NCBI GenBank assembly: GCA_944320815.1
Contig: CALUIZ010000020.1
Coordinates: forward strand, 1-59,562
DNA length: 59,562 bases
Reading direction: 5' to 3'
DNA from: an uncultured Phocaeicola sp.
GTDB taxonomy: Bacteria > Bacteroidota > Bacteroidia > Bacteroidales > Bacteroidaceae
Positions 16,319 through 25,502 of this stretch are shown in pieces. The position numbers and the translations under genes were made by a program. Below the pieces are notes generated by a model that saw only the letters and a list, made by a program, of their open reading frames with translations, did no database searches and was not told where the DNA came from. Positions within the stretch are counted from its first letter, which is position 1, and each line of letters starts with the position of its first letter.

Positions 16319-18196
16319 TCATTCTTCCTCCAAAGTCCCGATATATTCATAAAGCTTCTTATAGAACGGATGCCGGGTAAGCGTGGAAGCATCCCCCAGA
16401 ATAATCAGTTTCATGCGGGCACGGGTAATCGCCACGTTCATCCGGCGGAGGTCGTTGAGAAAACCGATTTGCCCCTCCTCATTGGCACGCACCAAACTGA
16501 TGAGAATCACATCCCGCTCCTGCCCCTGGAACCCGTCGACCGTGTTTACCGTTATCAACGGACGATAAGGCTTGAAAAAGGCATCCTTCTTCAGCAACTG
16601 ACGGAGAAACTGCACCTGCGCCTTGTATGGAGAAATCAGTCCCACGTCAATCCGCTCCTCAAGGAAACGTTCACGCCCTATTTTGGTGATATAGTTCTTC
16701 AACTGATTTACAGAAAGTTCGGCTTCGGGCTTGTTGATACGCCCATAGTTCTCGCCGACAAACTCCTCGTTGCAGTCCATCCCTTCCGTATTGACCCATT
16801 CAATAGGGGTATCAAAGTCAAGGATGCTGCGATATTTCACTTCCGGAGCCGACTGCAGCATTCCGCCATAAAACCACCCGGAAGAGAAATGCATGATGGC
16901 ATCATTCATCCGGTACTGCACCTTCAGCAACGAAACCACCTCCGGCTTGTTTCTCACAATAGCCTGCATCAGCGTATCGCCCAGCCCCTGCCGCAATGCC
17001 TGCATACACTTCACGGTAGGCGGAAGCTGACAATGGTCGCCCGCCAATATCACACGGTCGGCCTTGCGGACAGCTATCCAACAGGCGGCTTCGAGAGCCT
17101 GCGCAGCCTCATCAATAAACACAGTGCCATATTTCTGCCCTATAAGTATCCGGTTCGCACTCCCCGCAAGCGTACAGGCGATGACCCTCGCTTCACTGAA
17201 CAAAGATTCATTGATACGGATTTCCAGATCTGTCGCCCTGTCTTTCAGCGAATTGATTTTTGTCCGCACCGCCTCACGGTTGGAAGCCTTGCGTAAATGA
17301 GAATAAAGTTCCCTGATTGCTTTCCGTATGCCCCAAAGCTGGGGATAGTCGGGATGCGACTCAAAACGCCGCTCGTAAGTGAAGGAAAGCATCTTGTCGT
17401 TCACACGGCTGGGATTCCCGATACGGAGCACACTCACTCCCCTGTCCACCAGCTTCTCGCTTATCCAGTCGACGGCCATGTTGCTCTGCGCACAGACCAG
17501 CACCTGATTCTCCCTGTGCAGAGTCTCATAAACGGCTTCCACCAGCGTGGTAGTCTTTCCTGTGCCGGGAGGGCCATGCACAATGGCCACGTCCTTGGCA
17601 TGGAGCACCTTGTTGACGGCCTCCTCCTGCGTGCGGTTCAACCAAGGGAAACGTACAGGCTGGAACGAAAAGACCGAAGCCGGACGGGAACCGTGGAAGA
17701 TTTCCCTCAGCTCCGCCAGCCGGTTGTTCTTGGCCGAAATCACTTGTTTCAACGATTCAAACATCAGTCTGTAGGTAGTCTCGTCAAAATACAGCTGCAC
17801 TCCCAATACCTCCTTGCTCTGAATCATCAGCAAAGCGTCGGCATTGGGAAGTACCACCACCATGCGGTCCTCGTCCACATAACTCACAGTGGCCACAAAG
17901 TTCAGGTAAGTGAGCTTTCCGCTCATATCCTGCGTAAAGAAACACACAGGACGGCCATATTCGAACGAATGTTCGATGTCTTTGTCTTCCCGTCTTTCCA
18001 CCTCTATCACCAGCTGGTTCAATGCATTGTAATAGCTTCTCCCCACATTCAGCGGATACCAGCACATGCCACGCTTGATTTTGCGGCCGATACCCATCGC
18101 CTCTGTCTGCTGACGGAACTGCTCTTTTTCATATTCATATTCCATTTTCAGAAGCTCATACTGCCGCTGAAGATATAATATTGAAGACTCTGCCAT
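16319..18196 (-). CDS. superfamily I DNA/RNA helicase (IGHMBP2/SMUBP-2-like)
   Basis: A 625-residue helicase of the Upf1-like superfamily 1B. Walker A (motif I) is GPPGTGKTTT at about residue 208, motif II is FIDEAAQALEA (a DEAA box), motif III is ILAGDHCQLPPTV, motif IV is VQYRMNDAIMHF, motif V is NTVDGFQGQERDVILISLVR and motif VI is NVAITRARMKLIILGD. An N-terminal region of about 190 residues precedes the core and contains the beta-barrel 1B insertion (GRPVCFFTQDMSGKLTYLNF). Such proteins unwind RNA or DNA 5' to 3'; the bacterial role is not settled. It is a single gene, and the 221 bp to its left shows only a weak leader. Confidence 0.92.
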   Translation of the reverse strand: MAESSILYLQRQYELLKMEYEYEKEQFRQQTEAMGIGRKIKRGMCWYPLNVGRSYYNALNQLVIEVERREDKDIEHSFEYGRPVCFFTQDMSGKLTYLNFVATVSYVDEDRMVVVLPNADALLMIQSKEVLGVQLYFDETTYRLMFESLKQVISAKNNRLAELREIFHGSRPASVFSFQPVRFPWLNRTQEEAVNKVLHAKDVAIVHGPPGTGKTTTLVEAVYETLHRENQVLVCAQSNMAVDWISEKLVDRGVSVLRIGNPSRVNDKMLSFTYERRFESHPDYPQLWGIRKAIRELYSHLRKASNREAVRTKINSLKDRATDLEIRINESLFSEARVIACTLAGSANRILIGQKYGTVFIDEAAQALEAACWIAVRKADRVILAGDHCQLPPTVKCMQALRQGLGDTLMQAIVRNKPEVVSLLKVQYRMNDAIMHFSSGWFYGGMLQSAPEVKYRSILDFDTPIEWVNTEGMDCNEEFVGENYGRINKPEAELSVNQLKNYITKIGRERFLEERIDVGLISPYKAQVQFLRQLLKKDAFFKPYRPLITVNTVDGFQGQERDVILISLVRANEEGQIGFLNDLRRMNVAITRARMKLIILGDASTLTRHPFYKKLYEYIGTLEEE

Positions 18197-18262
18197 AATA
18201 AATGAAGAATTAAGAGTGAAGAATGAAAATAAAATATTTCCGGTACGGTAGCCCTCTCACCT

Positions 18263-19177
18263 TTAATTTTCCCGCTCTGCCAGCATCTGCGCGCGCGACT
18301 TGCTCTGTGTCACCACATACACCCCTGTAAATATCAGTACGGCAGCAATGGCTTTCACCCATCCGAACTCTGCCATTCCGGCAAGCACAGCCACACTGCT
18401 CCCCACCACGGGCTGCATATAGTTGTACATGCTCACTACCGTAGGCCGCAGCGTCTTCTGTCCCACCAGCATCAGGATATAGGCCACATATGTACCAAAA
18501 AACACTACATAGCCCACTTCCATCCATACCGCTGTCGGGAACGAAGCGAAATCCATTGCAGAAAAATCACCGTAAGAAAAAGGAATGAAACAGATGGCCG
18601 CGTAAGTAAACATCCACTTCATCAGCGTCACCACAGTGTAACGGGAAATCAGTTTCTTGAAAATGGTCAGATAACATGCGAAGCTTACCTGTGCACCCAC
18701 ACAGAGAGCATCTCCCAGCACGCTTCCTTCTTCATCCCCTCCACCATGATTACTCATGATAAGCACCAACGCACCCACCGACCCAAGAAATATGCCGGTT
18801 ACCTTTTTCGGAGTGACCGGTTCTTTCAGGAAAAGAGCAGCCAGAATCATGGTCACGATAGGCATGGTGGTGGTGACAATGGAAGCGTCTACCGGAGACG
18901 TGAGCGACAAGCCGAAAGTGAAGCATCCCTGATTGCACACGATTCCCAACAGGGAAGCAAAGAAAAGCATCAGCAAATCATGGTGTCCCACTTTCTCAGA
19001 CTTCACGAACAATGAAGTGATCCAGAAACAACAGGCAGCTCCTATCATGCGCATGTTTGCCAGCGCAAGCCCTGTAATGCCGGCATCCATGGCCGCCTTG
19101 CCTACCGGCGACATGAGTCCCCACATGCTGGCCGCCGCCAACAAAGCCAGATGAGCCTTTACATTCTTTACATTCAT
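18263..19177 (-). CDS. DMT-superfamily permease (EamA family)
   Basis: A 304-residue inner-membrane transporter with ten predicted membrane helices in two EamA repeats. The first repeat has SMWGLMSPVGKAAMDAGITG and FASLLGIVCNQGCFTFGLSL, then TSPVDASIVTTTMPIVTMIL and VTGIFLGSVGALVLI. The second repeat runs from GDALCVGAQVSFACYLTIF to MNYM-like sequence (MYNYMQPVVGSSVAVLAGM). Members export metabolites or amino acids; the substrate cannot be told. A -7 box (TAACTTTG) lies 111 bp upstream. Between this gene and the helicase is a short A/T-rich spacer with the low-complexity word gaattaagagtgaagaatga. Confidence 0.9.
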   Translation of the reverse strand: MNVKNVKAHLALLAAASMWGLMSPVGKAAMDAGITGLALANMRMIGAACCFWITSLFVKSEKVGHHDLLMLFFASLLGIVCNQGCFTFGLSLTSPVDASIVTTTMPIVTMILAALFLKEPVTPKKVTGIFLGSVGALVLIMSNHGGGDEEGSVLGDALCVGAQVSFACYLTIFKKLISRYTVVTLMKWMFTYAAICFIPFSYGDFSAMDFASFPTAVWMEVGYVVFFGTYVAYILMLVGQKTLRPTVVSMYNYMQPVVGSSVAVLAGMAEFGWVKAIAAVLIFTGVYVVTQSKSRAQMLAEREN

Positions 19178-19287
19178 ATATAAATCCTCTAATTCAAGCC
19201 ATCGTCTCGCTCAGAAGACAAACCGTTCCGGCCAGCGCAAAACTCCAGTTCCAGAGCGAAGCGATAACTTCTAAACAAATTTCTCTG

Positions 19288-19295
19288 CAAAGTTA
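19288..19295 (-). promoter_or_regulatory. -7 box for the DMT permease gene
   Basis: Read leftward this is TAACTTTG, a match to TAnnTTTG. It implies a 5' leader of about 105 nt. The same octamer serves as the -7 box of the island operon at 14251-14244. No exact TTTG -33 element was found. Confidence 0.45.
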
Positions 19296-19348
19296 ACACC
19301 TTTCTGAAAAAAGACCCCGCACTGATTGGTTTATTCCGCAAAAATTCC

Positions 19349-19356
19349 TATTTTTG
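19349..19356 (+). promoter_or_regulatory. -7 box for the ATPase-TOPRIM pair
   Basis: TATTTTTG matches TAnnTTTG and is 30 bp before the ATG at 19387. A near match to the -33 element (TTGG, 19326-19329) lies 19 bp upstream. Confidence 0.45.
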
Positions 19357-19386
19357 TTAGAAATATTTCTTCAATTCGTTACAACC

Positions 19387-20202
19387 ATGAAAAAACAGGC
19401 AGACTACATCAAACGCATAGAAATAAAAGGTTTGTGGGGGCGCAAAAACATTTCATGGGACCTGCGTCCGGACGTGAACATCCTGAGCGGAGTGAACGGA
19501 ATCGGGAAAAGCACGATTCTGAACAATTCCGTCACCAGCCTGACAATGCTTGAAGGAGGCGCACTGAAAAACGGCGTACAACCGGGAGTGGCATTCGTTT
19601 TTTCTCCGGAAGACGCTACTTATATTCATTTTGACGTGATCCGAAGTTTCGACCGCCCTCTGCTCAACTCTGAACTGCTGGGAAAGATAGGCAACCAAAA
19701 GGTGAAGACTGAACTCGACTGGCAGCTTTACCAGCTTCAGCGACGCTACCTGGACTATCAGGTAAATATCGGAAACCGCATCATTGAGCTTCTCACCAAC
19801 GGCAATCCTGCAGATGCGGCGCAAGTGTCACGCCCGAAAACACACTTCCAGGATTTGATTGATGACCTTTTCAGCGAAACGGGAAAGAAAATCATCCGGA
19901 AAAGCAATGAAATACAGTTTGAACAGGACGGTGACATTCTGACACCCTACCAGCTCTCTTCGGGCGAGAAACAAATGCTCGTCATCCTGCTTACCGTTCT
20001 GGTACAAGACAACCAGGCCTACGCGCTTTTTATGGACGAACCTGAGATTTCACTCCATGTGGAATGGCAGCAGCGACTTATCTCGCTCATACGCAACCTG
20101 AACCCGAACGTGCAAATCATCCTGACCACCCATTCGCCTGCCGTCATCATGAACGGATGGATGGATGCGGTGACGGAGGTCAGCGACATCACTACACACT
20201 AA
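19387..20202 (+). CDS. ABC/OLD-type AAA ATPase, partner of the DUF4435 protein
   Basis: A 271-residue soluble ATPase of the AAA_15/AAA_21 (RecF/SMC-like, ABC-fold) class. Walker A is SGVNGIGKST (residues 34-43), the ABC signature is LSSGEKQM (about 190-197), Walker B is ALFMDEPEISLH (about 213-224) and the switch histidine is in LTTHSPAV (about 246-253). The insertion between Walker A and signature is only about 145 residues, so there is no long coiled-coil arm. An open frame extends upstream to a TTG at 19354, which overlaps the -7 box; the ATG at 19387 is used. A TOPRIM-like DUF4435 gene follows after 12 bp. ATPase-DUF4435 pairs include the PARIS anti-phage system (AriA-AriB), but this ATPase is smaller than AriA. 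Confidence 0.85.
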   Translation: MKKQADYIKRIEIKGLWGRKNISWDLRPDVNILSGVNGIGKSTILNNSVTSLTMLEGGALKNGVQPGVAFVFSPEDATYIHFDVIRSFDRPLLNSELLGKIGNQKVKTELDWQLYQLQRRYLDYQVNIGNRIIELLTNGNPADAAQVSRPKTHFQDLIDDLFSETGKKIIRKSNEIQFEQDGDILTPYQLSSGEKQMLVILLTVLVQDNQAYALFMDEPEISLHVEWQQRLISLIRNLNPNVQIILTTHSPAVIMNGWMDAVTEVSDITTH

Positions 20203-20214
20203 CAACTTACGGCT

Positions 20215-21213
20215 ATGGGAAAAAGACTTACCGAGAACCTTTCTTCCCTCTATATAGGCGCAGCCAACAAGCTGAAACCGAAACGCGCAAGGCGGAAAAT
20301 CGTGGCATACGTGGAAAGTTATGAGGACATCTCTTTCTGGCGCGCGCTGCTCTCGGAATATGAAAACGAGAACCGCTATTTTGAGGTGATGCTTCCATCA
20401 CGGAATTCGCTGGCCAAAGGAAAGAAAACGGTGCTGATGAACCAACTGGGAAAGCAGTTGGGAGAAAACATGATTGCGTGCGTGGACAGCGACTATGATT
20501 ATCTGCTCCAGGGACGCACAAGCACTTCACGCTATATGCTGAAATGTCCTTACGTCATGCAAACTTACGCATATGCCATCGAAAACTACCACTGCTATGC
20601 GGAAGGGCTGCACGATGTGTGCGTGATGGCCACACTGAACGACCACAAGCTGATTGACTTTCCTGCTTTCATGAGGCTTTATTCCCAGATAGCCTATCCG
20701 CTGTTCATCTGGTCCATCTGGTTCTACCGGAACCACAACCTGTCTGAGTTCTCGCTGCTTGACTTCTGTTCTTATGTGAAGCTGGACCATGTAAACACGT
20801 TCCATCCGGAAAGGTCGCTAGAAGCGATGGCGAAAAAAGTGAACCGCAAACTGCACGATCTGGAACACAGACACCCGAAAGTTCTCCCCGAAATCGAATC
20901 TCTGAAAACGGAACTGAAAGAACTGGGCGTGCATCCGGAGAATACGTATATGTTCATACAGGGACATCACATCATGGACAACGTGGTGATGCGCCTGCTT
21001 ATTCCTGTCTGCACCATCCTGCGCAAAGAACGTGAACAACAGATACACGATCTGGCACTGCACAACATGCAGATGCAGAACGAACTCACCAGCTACCAGC
21101 GGAGTCAGGTCAATGTGGAGGTGGTGATCCACCGCAACACGAACTATACAAGTTCCCCGCTCTATCAGATGATGCGAAGGGACATAGAACGATTCCTGAA
21201 AATAATCAAATAA
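20215..21213 (+). CDS. DUF4435 (TOPRIM-like) protein
   Basis: A 332-residue protein with the DUF4435 pattern. The N-terminal TOPRIM-type metal site is visible as AYVESYEDISFW, with Glu34 at the end of strand 1, and IACVDSDYDYLL, with Asp91 and Asp93. The following ENYHCYAEGL (after TYAYAI) is another conserved family block. The C-terminal 150 residues are helical with a basic, Gln-rich stretch. TOPRIM proteins of this type act as nucleases; the PARIS effector AriB belongs to DUF4435 and is held by its ATPase until triggered. Coupling to the ATPase gene by 12 bp supports a complex. It ends about 130 bp before lysS. Whether it is a defence effector or has a housekeeping role is not decided by the sequence. 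Confidence 0.82.
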   Translation: MGKRLTENLSSLYIGAANKLKPKRARRKIVAYVESYEDISFWRALLSEYENENRYFEVMLPSRNSLAKGKKTVLMNQLGKQLGENMIACVDSDYDYLLQGRTSTSRYMLKCPYVMQTYAYAIENYHCYAEGLHDVCVMATLNDHKLIDFPAFMRLYSQIAYPLFIWSIWFYRNHNLSEFSLLDFCSYVKLDHVNTFHPERSLEAMAKKVNRKLHDLEHRHPKVLPEIESLKTELKELGVHPENTYMFIQGHHIMDNVVMRLLIPVCTILRKEREQQIHDLALHNMQMQNELTSYQRSQVNVEVVIHRNTNYTSSPLYQMMRRDIERFLKIIK

Positions 21214-21309
21214 GAAGTGTTCCGGAAACAAATTATCCTCCAATCCCCAAACTGCCCGCCGTTTTACAAAAAGAAAGAGAGGAATAGGGATTGTTTGCGA
21301 AATATTTTT

Positions 21310-21317
21310 TATTTTTG
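21310..21317 (+). promoter_or_regulatory. -7 box upstream of lysS
   Basis: TATTTTTG fits TAnnTTTG and lies 28 bp before the lysS ATG. A TTTG at 21294-21297 is nearer than the usual spacing, so the promoter is only tentatively assigned. Confidence 0.4.
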
Positions 21318-21345
21318 TAGCGAAAATGAGTTAAAGTACTAAGAA

Positions 21346-23070
21346 ATGAACGTATTAGAACTGAGCGAACAGGAGATTATCAGACGGAACAGTCTGAACG
21401 AGTTGAGAGCGATGGGAATCGATCCGTATCCCGCCGCCGAGTATGTAACGAACGCTTTTTCGACTGATATCAAAGCAGAATTCAAGGACGACGCTGAAGC
21501 GCGGGAAGTGTCCATCGCAGGACGCATCATGTCGCGCCGCATCATGGGCAAGGCGTCATTCGTCGAACTGCAGGACTCCAAAGGACGCATACAAGTATAT
21601 ATCACAAGGGACGACATTTGCCCGGAAGAAAACAAAGACCTGTACAACGTTGTGTTCAAGCGTCTGCTTGACCTTGGCGACTTCATCGGAATCAAGGGAT
21701 TCGTGTTCCGCACGCAAACGGGTGAAGTATCCGTACACGCAAAGGAACTGACCGTACTGGCCAAATCGCTCCGCCCGCTTCCGATAGTGAAATACAAGGA
21801 TGGAGTGGCATACGACAAATTCGACGATCCGGAACTGCGCTACCGCCAGCGGTATGTGGACCTGATAGTGAACGACGGTGTGAAGGACATCTTCCTGCAA
21901 CGGGCCACAGTGATACGCACCATCCGCCGCGTGCTCGATGAGGCAGGATATACGGAAGTGGAAACTCCGACGTTGCAGAATATCGCGGGAGGAGCAAGCG
22001 CGAAGCCGTTCATCACCCACTTCAATGCTCTCGACACGGACATGTACATGCGTATCGCTACAGAACTTTATCTGAAACGTCTCATCGTGGGAGGATTTGA
22101 GGGGGTTTATGAAATAGGAAAGAACTTCCGTAACGAAGGCATGGACCGCAACCATAATCCGGAGTTCACCTGCATGGAACTCTACGTACAATATAAGGAC
22201 TACAACTGGATGATGTCGTTCACCGAAAAACTGCTTGAAACAGTCTGCATCGCGGTAAACGGGAAACCGGAACGCGAAATCGACGGGAACGTCATCAGCT
22301 TCAAGGCACCTTACCGCCGTCTCCCGATACTGGATGCCATCAAGGAAAAGACGGGCTACGACCTGAACGGAATGGACGAGGAGCAGATACGCGAGGTGTG
22401 CCGGAAACTGAACATGGAAATCGATGACACGATGGGAAAAGGCAAGCTGATAGATGAAATCTTCGGCGAGTTCTGTGAGGGCACGTTCATCCAGCCTACG
22501 TTTATCACCGACTATCCTGTAGAAATGTCGCCGCTCACCAAGATGCACCGCTCAAAAGCCGGACTGACTGAACGCTTTGAACTGATGGTGAACGGGAAGG
22601 AATTGGCCAACGCCTACTCTGAGCTGAATGATCCGATAGACCAGGAAGAACGCTTCAAGGAACAGATGCGTCTGGCCGACAAGGGGGATGACGAGGCGAT
22701 GGTCATTGACCAGGATTTCCTGCGCGCCCTGCAGTATGGCATGCCTCCGACAAGCGGTATCGGCATCGGCATCGACCGTCTGGTCATGCTCATGACGGGA
22801 AAAACCTTTATCCAAGAGGTGTTGTTCTTCCCGCAGATGCGCCCTGAAAAGGTCACCCCGAAGGATTCCGCCGACAAGTTTACAGCTCTGGGAGTTCCAG
22901 CCGACTGGGTTCCCGTAATCCAGAAAGCCGGATACAACCTCATCTCTGACATGAAAGAAGTGAATCCGCAGAAGGTGCATATGGACATTTGCGGAGTCAA
23001 CAAGAAATACAAGCTCGAACTGAAGAACCCAAGTGTCGACGAAGTAGCAAGCTGGATTGAAAAGATATGA
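21346..23070 (+). CDS. lysS: lysyl-tRNA synthetase, class II
   Basis: A 574-residue class II aminoacyl-tRNA synthetase charging tRNA-Lys with lysine. An OB-fold anticodon-binding domain comes first (about residues 50-160; VSIAGRIMSRRIMGKASF, LQDSKGRIQVYI). The catalytic domain has motif 1 around RRVLDEAGYTEVETPTL, motif 2 in FRNEGMDRNHNPEFTCME and motif 3 in GIGIGIDRLVML. The lysine-specific stretch LTERFELMVNGKELANAYSE is intact. Its C-terminus (about 510-574) carries the short extra segment usual in Bacteroidetes enzymes. It overlaps gpsA by four bases (ATGA), so translation is coupled. It is immediately preceded by the ATPase-DUF4435 pair. Confidence 0.97.
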   Translation: MNVLELSEQEIIRRNSLNELRAMGIDPYPAAEYVTNAFSTDIKAEFKDDAEAREVSIAGRIMSRRIMGKASFVELQDSKGRIQVYITRDDICPEENKDLYNVVFKRLLDLGDFIGIKGFVFRTQTGEVSVHAKELTVLAKSLRPLPIVKYKDGVAYDKFDDPELRYRQRYVDLIVNDGVKDIFLQRATVIRTIRRVLDEAGYTEVETPTLQNIAGGASAKPFITHFNALDTDMYMRIATELYLKRLIVGGFEGVYEIGKNFRNEGMDRNHNPEFTCMELYVQYKDYNWMMSFTEKLLETVCIAVNGKPEREIDGNVISFKAPYRRLPILDAIKEKTGYDLNGMDEEQIREVCRKLNMEIDDTMGKGKLIDEIFGEFCEGTFIQPTFITDYPVEMSPLTKMHRSKAGLTERFELMVNGKELANAYSELNDPIDQEERFKEQMRLADKGDDEAMVIDQDFLRALQYGMPPTSGIGIGIDRLVMLMTGKTFIQEVLFFPQMRPEKVTPKDSADKFTALGVPADWVPVIQKAGYNLISDMKEVNPQKVHMDICGVNKKYKLELKNPSVDEVASWIEKI

Positions 23071-24062
23071 AACTGCCCGGGAAAATAGCGATTATGGGGG
23101 GAGGAAGCTGGGCCACGGCCATCGCCAAGATTATACTGACCCAAGCCGAATCGATAAACTGGTACATGCGCCGCGATGACCGCATTGAGGATTTCAAGCG
23201 TCTCGGCCACAATCCGGCTTACCTGACAAGCGTGCGCTTCAACACGAAGTGCATCAGCTTTTCATCAGACATAAATAAAGTGGTGAGGGAATCGGATACG
23301 CTGATATTCGTCACTCCCTCACCCTACCTGAAAAGTCACCTCAAAAAGCTAAAGGTAAAACTCAAGGACAAGTTTATCGTCACTGCAATCAAAGGTATCG
23401 TTCCGGACGAAAACATGATCATATCCGACTATTTCCATAAGGTGTATGATGTGCCGGAAGAAAACATCGCCGTACTGGCGGGTCCCTGCCACGCAGAAGA
23501 AATCGCCCTCGAACGCCTTTCCTACCTTACGGTGGGATGCAAGGACATCGAAAAGGCCAAAATGTTCGCACGCCAGCTTGCCGGACATTACGTGAAAACC
23601 TCAGTGAACACGGACGTGGCGGGCATCGAATATGCTTCTGTATTGAAAAATGTCTATGCCATCGCAGCAGGGATATGCAGCGGACTGAAGTATGGAGACA
23701 ATTTTCAGGCTGTGCTTGTCGCGAATGCCTTGCAGGAGATGAACCGCTTTCTCGAAACAGTCCACCCCCTTAACCGCTGCACAAATGATTCGGCCTATCT
23801 GGGTGACCTGCTCGTCACCGCCTATTCCAATTTCAGCCGCAACCGCGTATTCGGCACCATGATTGGAAAAGGATATTCCGTGAAAAGTGCACAAATAGAA
23901 ATGGAGATGATTGCCGAGGGATATTACGGCACAAAATGCATCAAGGAACTCAACAAGCACCTGCATGTGAACATGCCGATTGTGGATGCTGTCTACAACA
24001 TCCTCTACGAACGTATCTCTCCTATGATTGAAATTAAATTACTCACTGATTCTTTCAGATAA
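23067..24062 (+). CDS. gpsA: glycerol-3-phosphate dehydrogenase [NAD(P)+]
   Basis: A 331-residue cytosolic enzyme that reduces dihydroxyacetone phosphate to sn-glycerol 3-phosphate for phospholipid synthesis. The N-terminal dinucleotide-binding loop is [12 protein letters not shown]. Catalytic and substrate elements follow: [24 protein letters not shown], the catalytic Lys in [18 protein letters not shown], and [20 protein letters not shown] near residue 250. Length matches the family. The first codons overlap the lysS stop, and pgi starts 11 bp after its stop. Confidence 0.96.
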   Translation: MKLPGKIAIMGGGSWATAIAKIILTQAESINWYMRRDDRIEDFKRLGHNPAYLTSVRFNTKCISFSSDINKVVRESDTLIFVTPSPYLKSHLKKLKVKLKDKFIVTAIKGIVPDENMIISDYFHKVYDVPEENIAVLAGPCHAEEIALERLSYLTVGCKDIEKAKMFARQLAGHYVKTSVNTDVAGIEYASVLKNVYAIAAGICSGLKYGDNFQAVLVANALQEMNRFLETVHPLNRCTNDSAYLGDLLVTAYSNFSRNRVFGTMIGKGYSVKSAQIEMEMIAEGYYGTKCIKELNKHLHVNMPIVDAVYNILYERISPMIEIKLLTDSFR

Positions 24063-24073
24063 AAATTACAGTT

Positions 24074-25423
24074 ATGGAAAACATCAAACTGAACATCGAA
24101 AAGACTTTAGACTTCATCTCTAAAGACAAGTTGGCTTCTTATGAAGAAAAAGTAAAAGCCTGTATGGAAACATTGGAAAAGGGCACCGGACTGGGGAATG
24201 ACTTCCTGGGATGGCTGCATCTGCCTTCTTCCATCACCAAAGAACATCTGGACGACCTGAAAGCTGCTGCACAGACCTTGCGCGAGAACTGCGAAGTCGT
24301 GATTGTGGCAGGTATCGGAGGAAGCTATCTGGGTGCACGCGCCGTCATCGAAGCCCTGTCGGACAGTTTTGCATGGCTGAAAGAAAAGAAAGCCGGAAAT
24401 CCGACCATCATCTTTGCAGGCCATAACATCAGTGAAGACTATCTCTACGAACTTACCACTTTCCTGAAAGACAAGAAATTCGGTGTAATCAATATTTCCA
24501 AGTCGGGGACAACGACTGAAACTGCCCTCGCTTTCCGTCTGCTGAAGAAACAATGTGAAGAGCAGCGCGGAAAAGAAATGGCGCGCAAAGTCATTGTGGC
24601 AGTGACTGACGCAAAGAAGGGAGCTGCACGCACCACAGCCGACAAGGAAGGTTACAAATCCTTCATCATCCCCGACAATGTGGGCGGACGTTTCTCTGTA
24701 TTGACTCCGGTGGGTCTGCTTCCGATTGCCGTAGCCGGATTCGACATTGAAAAACTGGTTGAAGGTGCACGCGAAATGGAAAAGACCTGCGCCAACGAGA
24801 AAATGTGCGAGAATCCTTCCGCGCTGTATGCCGCCACACGCAACGAGCTGTACTGCAATGGCAAGAAAATTGAGATTCTGGTGAACTTCCATCCGAAACT
24901 CCACTACTTTATGGAATGGTGGAAACAGCTCTTCGGAGAATCGGAAGGAAAAGACCATAAAGGTATCTACCCAAGCTCCGTCGACTTCTCAACCGACCTT
25001 CACTCAATGGGACAATGGATTCAGGAAGGTGAACGCACCATCTTTGAAACTGTAGTATCCGTGGAAACGACCAACCACGAACTTCATTTCCCGAGTGATG
25101 AAGAAAATCTTGACGGACTTAACTTCCTCGCCGGCAAGCGCATCGATGAAGTGAACAAGATGGCGGAACTCGGTACACAGCTCGCCCACGTGGACGGCGG
25201 GGTGCCCAATCTCCGTGTCAGCGTTCCGACTCTCAACGAATACTATCTGGGGCAGTTGATTTATTTCTTCGAGAAAGCCTGCGGTATCAGCGGCTATCTG
25301 CTGGAAGTGAATCCGTTCAACCAGCCGGGTGTGGAAGCATACAAGAAAAACATGTTCGCCCTGCTGAACAAGCCGGGTTATGAAAAAGAATCCGAAGCAA
25401 TCCAGGCACGCCTGAAAAAATAA
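24074..25423 (+). CDS. pgi: glucose-6-phosphate isomerase
   Basis: A 449-residue phosphoglucose isomerase of the shorter bacterial type, interconverting glucose 6-phosphate and fructose 6-phosphate. Signature blocks are [55 protein letters not shown], the catalytic Glu region in [15 protein letters not shown] and, at the C-terminus, [19 protein letters not shown]. It is the third gene in the lysS-gpsA-pgi block. A strong intrinsic terminator lies 16 bp after the stop. Confidence 0.97.
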   Translation: MENIKLNIEKTLDFISKDKLASYEEKVKACMETLEKGTGLGNDFLGWLHLPSSITKEHLDDLKAAAQTLRENCEVVIVAGIGGSYLGARAVIEALSDSFAWLKEKKAGNPTIIFAGHNISEDYLYELTTFLKDKKFGVINISKSGTTTETALAFRLLKKQCEEQRGKEMARKVIVAVTDAKKGAARTTADKEGYKSFIIPDNVGGRFSVLTPVGLLPIAVAGFDIEKLVEGAREMEKTCANEKMCENPSALYAATRNELYCNGKKIEILVNFHPKLHYFMEWWKQLFGESEGKDHKGIYPSSVDFSTDLHSMGQWIQEGERTIFETVVSVETTNHELHFPSDEENLDGLNFLAGKRIDEVNKMAELGTQLAHVDGGVPNLRVSVPTLNEYYLGQLIYFFEKACGISGYLLEVNPFNQPGVEAYKKNMFALLNKPGYEKESEAIQARLKK

Positions 25424-25438
25424 TCGGATATAAAGTCA

Positions 25439-25481
25439 AGGCACGGATTTCCGCTTTCCCGGAATCCGTGCCTGTTTTTTT
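25439..25481 (+). terminator. intrinsic terminator after pgi
   Basis: An 11-bp perfect stem (25439-25449 with 25463-25473, aggcacggatt) is followed by G and seven T (25475-25481). It ends the lysS-gpsA-pgi transcript. Confidence 0.9.
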
Positions 25482-25502
25482 GACCATAAAAATGACTCAG
25501 AA

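Noticed and set aside
16217..17296. Long plus-strand frame of 359 codons antisense to the helicase
   Set aside because: It runs opposite to a clear helicase gene with all motifs, and its composition (His-, Arg-, Pro-rich) is that of an antisense shadow.
19387..21213. A complete PARIS system identical to the described AriA-AriB
   Set aside because: The ATPase is too short and lacks the insertion expected of AriA. The pair is called PARIS-like only.
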